NCBI GenBank assembly: GCA_026396205.1
Contig: JAPLXF010000077.1
Coordinates: forward strand, 1-15,538
Source of the DNA: Candidatus Moraniibacteriota bacterium
GTDB lineage: Bacteria > Patescibacteriota > Minisyncoccia > Moranbacterales > UBA2206
DNA: 15,538 bases
Direction of reading: 5' to 3'
The notes under the pieces were generated by a model. That model ran no database searches, had not been told where the DNA came from, and saw only the letters and a program-made list of their open reading frames with translations. Shown here in pieces: positions 11,275-15,538 of this stretch. Each line of letters starts with the position of its first letter. The stretch's first letter is position 1. Made by a program: the position numbers and the translations under genes.

Positions 11275-13197
11275 TTATTTGCTAATATTTTTTACAAACT
11301 TCAAAAACTCCTCCGCGATTTCGTCCAAATCATGATCGATTAATTTCTTGCCTGTTTCATCAAATATCACATTTCCTTCGCTATCTTTGCGATAAATATA
11401 TTCCCCCGAAGTATCCTTCCCGCCTTTTTTGGAAACTGCCATAAAAATCGGATAATCACTTGGAATTTTTTCGTCTTCTCCCCATTTCTGCAAAAACAAA
11501 ACTGAAGTTTTCGTTCCGGTGTGAGGTTTGAAAGTATTGCCGTTGAGTCCAACGACTGCCAAAAGCTTGGCTTTTTTTAAAATAAATTTACGGACATATT
11601 CCATCTGTGTATTATTTAAAACTCCCTGCGGCAAAACGATGGCCATTCTCCCGCCGGGTTTTAGAAAATTCAAATCGCGCTCAATAAATAAAACATCGCG
11701 CGAAACCTTATTTTGATGTTTGGAAGTTTTTTCAAAATCTTTGTCCCATTTGAAACCCAGATCATAGCGGTTCAAAAGCACGCCTTTTATTTCTCCCGCG
11801 AACGGCGGATTAGTCAGCACTATGTCAAAATTAAAATCGGCCATTCTTTCCTGATTGCGGCGATTTTCTTCGTTGTCTTTAAAAGTTCTAAGAAACGGAC
11901 GAAAGCGAGTTCGCGTTTCTTCATCCCAAAGTTCGCTGTCTAAAGAGTTGGCATAAGTTACATTAGTTTTTCCATCGCCGGCAATCAGCATCATGGCTTT
12001 CCCAATTTTGACGCTCCGCGGATCAAAATCAATTCCGAATAAGTGTATTTCAGCATAATCTTTTTGCTTTATATCATAGCCATTGCCAAACTTATCTTTT
12101 GTCAGTTCGTTTTGCCAAACATATTGCATGGCATGGAGTAAAAATCCGCAACTGCCGGCGGCCGTATCAATAATGAAATCTTTGGAAGTCGGCGCCAGCA
12201 TTTTGACCGCCATATCAATTACATGCCTTGGCGTAAAATATTGTCCTTTATCGCCTTTGGCATCCAAGTTAATCAGATATTCAAAGGCATCATCTATAAC
12301 CTGCAAATTTGAGCCGAAAAGACGATATTTTTGCAGAAAAGAAACTGCTGGCACGATGGCGTTTTCTGGAATTTCTATTTCATCCTTAGATTTAAAGACA
12401 TCCCGCCATTGATTCTTGGCATCTTCGAAAAGACGCTGAATATTGTTTAAATTTTCTTTGTTGGTTACTCCGGCAATTACTCGAAATCTTCTATTATCAC
12501 TGCGTGGAGTTTCCAATTCATCGTAAAGTTTAGCGTAAATCAATTTGAAAATTTCATCAAAAGAATCTACGCCGCTATTAGATAAAACTACTTCTTGTAA
12601 ATCATAAACTAGCTGTTTTAAATTAAGAACTTCATCCAACTCCGCATAAGTTATTTTCTTAGATCTAACATCTTCCACTGTTTCATTGAATTTAGGAATT
12701 TCCAGCAGGTCTTCAAAAAGATTTGGATCAGTCCGTAAAATATTATTTTGAACTTTGCCGTCCGTCAGCACCAATATTGGCGCGCCAGTAGCATTGGCAT
12801 AACTTTTGAGCTGTCCCAGCCCGTCTTTGACATCTGGTTTTTTTACTTCCACTACCAGATACGGCGTGCGTCCGTCTTCGCGATAGATGACAATGTCGGC
12901 GTGTTTCTTTCCGATTTCCAGGCCGAATTGCACATCCACTTCCACATCCATTCGATCAAGCGGATATTTATAAAAATTTACCAATCTATAAATCATCAGC
13001 TGGCGCACAATTTCTTCTGGCTTAGCCACCAAATTTTTATTTCTCTTTAAGCATTGCAAATAATATTTTCCTTCTTTTTCAGAAAGATCTAAAACTTCTT
13101 CCGGTTTTATTCCTTCAAAAACAGAAAGCCCGTATTGCATATCCGGATTGTGAAAAATTTTTCCCAAAATTTCACTTGTCTTTTTTTGATCTGACAT
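11275..13197 (-). CDS. Fused PD-(D/E)XK nuclease / N6-adenine DNA methyltransferase (RM subunit)
   Basis: A 640-aa protein. The N-terminal HSDR_N-type nuclease domain (about 60-160) shows D101 (HADIVIY), E117-V-K119 (LVVEVKKP) and QLKSYA (129-134). A helical linker follows, then a type I HsdM-like methyltransferase: GQYFTPRHVIDMAVKM (318-333), SAM motif I DTAAGSCGF (344-352, a variant of DPxxGSGGF), catalytic NPPF (463-466) and the FLKPGGRMAIVLPQGVLNN region (511-529). No helicase domain and no HsdR gene in the window. Nuclease plus methyltransferase with a separate two-TRD S protein matches the layout of BcgI-type (type IIB) enzymes. The alternative is an M subunit with an HsdR elsewhere. 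It starts one base after the lexA stop (TAATATG). Confidence 0.9.
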   Translation of the reverse strand: MSDQKKTSEILGKIFHNPDMQYGLSVFEGIKPEEVLDLSEKEGKYYLQCLKRNKNLVAKPEEIVRQLMIYRLVNFYKYPLDRMDVEVDVQFGLEIGKKHADIVIYREDGRTPYLVVEVKKPDVKDGLGQLKSYANATGAPILVLTDGKVQNNILRTDPNLFEDLLEIPKFNETVEDVRSKKITYAELDEVLNLKQLVYDLQEVVLSNSGVDSFDEIFKLIYAKLYDELETPRSDNRRFRVIAGVTNKENLNNIQRLFEDAKNQWRDVFKSKDEIEIPENAIVPAVSFLQKYRLFGSNLQVIDDAFEYLINLDAKGDKGQYFTPRHVIDMAVKMLAPTSKDFIIDTAAGSCGFLLHAMQYVWQNELTKDKFGNGYDIKQKDYAEIHLFGIDFDPRSVKIGKAMMLIAGDGKTNVTYANSLDSELWDEETRTRFRPFLRTFKDNEENRRNQERMADFNFDIVLTNPPFAGEIKGVLLNRYDLGFKWDKDFEKTSKHQNKVSRDVLFIERDLNFLKPGGRMAIVLPQGVLNNTQMEYVRKFILKKAKLLAVVGLNGNTFKPHTGTKTSVLFLQKWGEDEKIPSDYPIFMAVSKKGGKDTSGEYIYRKDSEGNVIFDETGKKLIDHDLDEIAEEFLKFVKNISK

Positions 13198-13198
13198 A

Positions 13199-13840
13199 TT
13201 ATTTATTTATTTTAGATAAATTTAAAATTACTTTGCCTTGGAATTGGACTTCGCCGGGAATAATTATCATTTTTTCATAAGCCGGATTTTCCGGCTGAAG
13301 ATATCTTTTACCGCCGTCAGCAATAAATTTTTTTACGGTTGTACCTGAATCAGTTCGCGCCAGAACAATGTCGCCACTTTTATATTCTTTGGATTCTTTT
13401 ATCAAAAGATTATCTCCGTCGCTTATCCCCGCATTTATCATTGAGTCTCCGATAACTTGAATTATAAAAACATTATCTTTGGCTTGATTTATTTTTTCAT
13501 TTTCTAAAACTTTTCCGGCTATCGGCAGAAAAGTAAAAGCGTTAGCAAAAGATTCAATATAGGCACCGCCGGCACTGATGCCGGCCATTTTGATTAAGGG
13601 ATTTTTTCCAATTTCTTTGTAGCCCAGCGGTAAAATTCTTATGCCGCGAGCTTGTCCATTTTCTCGATGAATACATTCCTTTTTTTCAAGCGCTTCTAAA
13701 AAATTCAAAACCGATTGATTGGAGACTAATTTTAGTTCTTCTTTTAAATCTGCCAGCGTTGGCGGGAAGCCTGAAGTTTCCAGCGAATTATAGATTAATT
13801 CCAAAACCTTTTTTTGTTTTAAAGTTATTTTTGTACTCAT
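13199..13840 (-). CDS. lexA: LexA-family SOS repressor / S24 autopeptidase
   Basis: A 213-aa LexA-like regulator. A winged-helix DNA-binding domain is at 1-70 (LKQKKVLELIYNSLETSGFP, then PTLADLKEELKLVSNQSVLN). The Ala-Gly cleavage site is A90-G91 in GISAGGA. In the S24 latent peptidase the catalytic Ser133 is in GDSMINAGISDGD and Lys170 in TTVKKF. Length and layout are standard, so RecA-stimulated self-cleavage is expected. It is the first gene of an operon with the nuclease-methyltransferase and NYN genes. Its own promoter holds a palindrome typical of autorepression. The ATG lies six bases after the -10, so the mRNA is probably leaderless. It may be the cell's only LexA or a locus-specific one; the ruvB palindrome favours a wider regulon. 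Confidence 0.93.
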   Translation of the reverse strand: MSTKITLKQKKVLELIYNSLETSGFPPTLADLKEELKLVSNQSVLNFLEALEKKECIHRENGQARGIRILPLGYKEIGKNPLIKMAGISAGGAYIESFANAFTFLPIAGKVLENEKINQAKDNVFIIQVIGDSMINAGISDGDNLLIKESKEYKSGDIVLARTDSGTTVKKFIADGGKRYLQPENPAYEKMIIIPGEVQFQGKVILNLSKINK

Positions 13841-13846
13841 ATTTAT

Positions 13847-13875
13847 ATTATAATACGACTATTTAGTCTAGTCAA
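13847..13875 (-). promoter_or_regulatory. lexA promoter
   Basis: Read leftward: TTGACT (13875-13870), 17-base spacer, TATAAT (13852-13847), then ATAAAT and the ATG. Near-consensus. The operator-like palindrome lies wholly within the spacer. It should drive lexA and the two downstream genes. Confidence 0.85.
13857..13868. promoter_or_regulatory. Putative LexA operator GACTATTTAGTC
   Basis: An inverted repeat, GACT-ATTT-AGTC, between the -35 and -10 of lexA, with a further GACT half just upstream (TTGACTAGACTAAATAGTC read leftward). The form matches the palindrome at 2832-2843 and resembles in geometry the Gram-positive LexA box GAAC-N4-GTTC. Confidence 0.65.
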
Positions 13876-13965
13876 GTTGCTTTAAATAAGCCATTTCTTA
13901 AAGTTGTCCACAGGTAATAAAAAATGCCTTCTACGTAATATTTTTGAAAAGAGTTTTTGGTTTAA

Positions 13966-13994
13966 TTGAAAATCAATTTTAGAAATGATAGACT
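13966..13994 (+). promoter_or_regulatory. Possible yebC promoter
   Basis: TTGAAA (13966-13971), 17-base spacer, TAGACT (13989-13994), about 35 bases before the expected leader end at the yebC ATG. The -10 lies in a direct repeat of TAGACTTAA. No SD precedes yebC. The region from 13876 to 13965 shows nothing else. Confidence 0.4.
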
Positions 13995-14035
13995 TAAATA
14001 GACTTAATTTGTGAAAAATAACTTTATTTAACTTT

Positions 14036-14749
14036 ATGTCAGGACACTCCCATTGGGCTGGAATTAAACACAGGAAAGGCATTAATGACGCCAAAAGAGC
14101 CAATATTTTTACCAAATTTGGACGCCTGATTACTATTGCCGCCCGGGGCGGCGGCAATCCGGATATGAATTTCAAATTGAAACTGGCCATTGACCAGGCG
14201 CGGTCGGTCAATATGCCCAAAGAAAATATTGAGCGGGCCATTAAGCGCGGCACGGGCGAACTGAAAGACGCCGCTGAAATACAGGAAATAATTTATGAAG
14301 CCTATGGCCCTGGTCAAGTGGCAATGCTGGTTAAAGCCGCTACGGACAATAAAAACCGCACCCAGGGAGAAATTAAAAATATCATTGCCAAGGCCGGCGG
14401 GAAAATGGTATCGGCCGGTTCAGTCAGCTTTTTATTCAAACAGGTTGGAAATATAAATGTTACGGTGGAAAATAAAGATCCTTATGAAACGGAAATGAAA
14501 GCTATTGATGCCGGCGCGGAAGACACTGTTTATAGCGAAAATATTTTGACGATTTATACCAGATCGGAAAATCTACAGAAAGTCAAAGACAACCTGGAAA
14601 AAGCCGGATTGAAAATAGAAGATGCCGCTTTGGCATACGCACCGCTCCAAAAAATATCCTTATCGGAAAACGACAAGCTGGATTACGAAAAACTTTTGGA
14701 AAATTTGGATGAACAGCAGGATGTCCAAATTGTCTATGACAATTTGTAA
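14036..14749 (+). CDS. yebC: YebC/PmpR/TACO1 family protein
   Basis: A 237-aa protein of normal family length. The conserved N-terminus MSGHSHWAGIKHRKGINDAK corresponds to the usual MAGHSKWANIKHRK; GGGNPDMNFKLKLAIDQARS (38-57), MPKENIERAIKRGTG (60-74) and YEAYGPGQVAMLVKAATDNK are also standard. The family was long annotated as a transcriptional regulator; more recent work describes YebC proteins as ribosome-associated factors that help translate proline-rich stretches. The ruvC gene follows after 159 bases, a neighbourhood found in many bacteria. Confidence 0.96.
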   Translation: MSGHSHWAGIKHRKGINDAKRANIFTKFGRLITIAARGGGNPDMNFKLKLAIDQARSVNMPKENIERAIKRGTGELKDAAEIQEIIYEAYGPGQVAMLVKAATDNKNRTQGEIKNIIAKAGGKMVSAGSVSFLFKQVGNINVTVENKDPYETEMKAIDAGAEDTVYSENILTIYTRSENLQKVKDNLEKAGLKIEDAALAYAPLQKISLSENDKLDYEKLLENLDEQQDVQIVYDNL

Positions 14750-14753
14750 ATTA

Positions 14754-14778
14754 CTAATATCTAATATCTAATATCTAA
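14754..14778. repeat. Tandem 7-bp repeat CTAATAT x3
   Basis: Three exact copies of CTAATAT and a partial fourth, directly after the yebC stop. Non-coding. Confidence 0.75.
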
Positions 14779-14841
14779 AAAAATCCCAATTACTAAATTA
14801 ATAATGTTTTAAAAATTTGACATTAAAGCATTAAAAATTAA

Positions 14842-14864
14842 TTAGAAATTAGAAATTAGAAATT
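14842..14864. repeat. Tandem 7-bp repeat TTAGAAA x3
   Basis: Three exact copies of TTAGAAA, 45 bases before ruvC. Near a TTGACA (14817-14822), but no matching -10 is visible. Confidence 0.75.
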
Positions 14865-14908
14865 TAAAGCTTTTTTATGAAAATTAGGCTATTTAATAAA
14901 GTGTTCTT

Positions 14909-15421
14909 ATGAAAAAAAGCAATGTTCTGCGCGTCCTGGGTATTGACCCAGGAACTGCTACCACCGGCTGGGCGATAGTGGAAGAAATCAAGGGAAATAT
15001 AAAACCTTTGGCTTTCGGCCATATCAGCACCAGCCCCAAGCAGGCCGAAGCTGAAAGGCTTTTAGAAATTGCCAGAGATCTGCAAAAAATTATTAAAAAA
15101 TACAAACCACAGGAAGCCGCCATTGAAAAGGTTTTCTTTTTTAAAAACCAAAAAACCATTATACAAATCGGCCAATCTAGAGGTATAATACTATTGACAC
15201 TAGAGAAGGAAAAGGTTAAAATATCCAATTACACTCCGCTGCAAGTCAAGCAAGCGGTTACCGGCTACGGGCGGGCGGAAAAACGGCAAATGCAGTTGAT
15301 GGTGAAAAATATTTTCGCGCTGAAAGCGATGCCCAAACCGGATGATGTCGCCGATGCGCTGGCTGTCGCCTTCTGCCATTTAAACTCTCGTAAAATAAAT
15401 CACATAGCACGGAACACATAG
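14909..15421 (+). CDS. ruvC: Crossover junction endodeoxyribonuclease RuvC
   Basis: A Holliday junction resolvase that cuts junctions after RuvAB branch migration. It is 170 aa, the usual size. The RNase H-fold acidic residues are present: D13 in LGIDPGTATTGWA, E73 in AAIEKVFF, and D146 and D149 in KPDDVADALAVAFCH. The motif YTPLQVKQAVTGYGRAEKRQ (108-127) is characteristic. It lies downstream of yebC; ruvA is not in the window, and ruvB lies 11 kb away, so the ruv genes are dispersed here. There is no SD. Confidence 0.96.
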   Translation: MKKSNVLRVLGIDPGTATTGWAIVEEIKGNIKPLAFGHISTSPKQAEAERLLEIARDLQKIIKKYKPQEAAIEKVFFFKNQKTIIQIGQSRGIILLTLEKEKVKISNYTPLQVKQAVTGYGRAEKRQMQLMVKNIFALKAMPKPDDVADALAVAFCHLNSRKINHIARNT

Positions 15422-15424
15422 CAC
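15401..15424. repeat. Direct repeat CACATAGCAC x2
   Basis: Two exact 10-bp copies (15401-15410, 15415-15424) separated by GGAA, spanning the end of ruvC. Confidence 0.6.
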
Positions 15425-15449
15425 ATAACATAAAAAATTAATCTAAAAT

Positions 15450-15488
15450 GCGTAGAGCGAAAAACGCTTCATGTTCCACGCTCTACGC
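15450..15488. repeat. Inverted repeat GCGTAGAGCG / CGCTCTACGC
   Basis: Perfect 10-bp arms (15450-15459, 15479-15488) around a 19-base loop between ruvC and the next gene. No T-run follows, so it is a palindromic repeat rather than a classical terminator. Confidence 0.6.
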
Positions 15489-15501
15489 TCCAAACAATAT
15501 T

Positions 15502-15538
15502 ATGGAAATCCAAGCCAGTTCAATTATCACTTTTATTG
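15502..15538 (+). CDS. Start of an unidentified gene (cut by the window edge)
   Basis: The ATG opens MEIQASSIITFI and runs off the end. It is too short to identify. It is not RuvA, which normally begins MIGYL/MIAxL. There is no SD. It could be chance. Confidence 0.4.
   Translation, partial: MEIQASSIITFI

Noticed and set aside
12748..13050. Plus-strand ORFs opposite the methyltransferase, lexA and other large genes
   Set aside because: Antisense shadows of well-identified proteins; no SD or homology.
13905..13916. DnaA box / origin (TTGTCCACAGG)
   Set aside because: A single near-match with no cluster of DnaA boxes, no AT-rich unwinding region and no dnaA or dnaN nearby.
14817..14845. ruvC promoter starting with TTGACA
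   Set aside because: No acceptable -10 lies at 15-18 bases; only AATTAG-like sequence is there.

Overview
The window looks like a piece of a Patescibacteria (Candidate Phyla Radiation) chromosome, probably Parcubacteria-like. This is inferred from gene content and style: a GspE/PilB-type pilus ATPase, a large secreted protein with lamin-tail and PKD domains, a small two-TM protein beside a bacterial PH-domain protein, a yebC-ruvC neighbourhood, many tiny unknown proteins, and AT-rich intergenic spacers filled with palindromic repeats. TGA is used as a normal stop (lamin-tail gene, 119-aa gene), so the UGA=Gly code of Gracilibacteria and Absconditabacteria does not apply.

Left part (1-4765). 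The 3' part of a type IV pilus/type II secretion ATPase is followed by a bidirectional terminator. A leftward cluster of very small genes then follows (35, 51, 143 and 95 aa, most with strong Shine-Dalgarno sites), plus a separate 74-aa membrane peptide. The leader of the 74-aa gene contains a 140-nt inverted-repeat-bounded region that folds as a multi-stem junction. A divergent control region (2832-2889) separates it from ruvB, which is followed by a 72-aa two-TM protein and a PH-domain protein.

Middle (4766-8081). Palindromic repeats of one family (arms CACCCCG / CGGGGT) precede and apparently disrupt the 5' end of the lamin-tail gene. A 37-aa leftward gene has a strong promoter with a palindrome and a leader hairpin like a terminator. 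A charged 119-aa protein and a truncated HD-domain-like remnant follow.

Right-centre (8074-13840) is a leftward accessory locus: a LexA-type self-cleaving repressor, a 640-aa PD-(D/E)XK nuclease-methyltransferase fusion, a NYN-family RNase, then, after a spacer, a 112-aa unknown, a two-TRD specificity subunit (HsdS) and a SWIM zinc-finger protein. No HsdR helicase subunit is present, so the closest known architecture is a BcgI-like RM + S restriction system. The spacer holds a plus-strand small RNA gene (consensus promoter, hairpin, GNRA-loop terminator) back to back with a putative promoter for the 112aa-hsdS-SWIM unit.

The lexA promoter is nearly consensus and contains GACT-N4-AGTC. The same palindrome lies in the ruvB/74-aa control region, and a variant overlaps the 37-aa gene's promoter. 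The proposal is that this LexA controls itself, the co-transcribed restriction genes, the 37-aa gene and the ruvB region, linking restriction to DNA damage.

The right end carries yebC, ruvC and the first codons of an unidentified gene.
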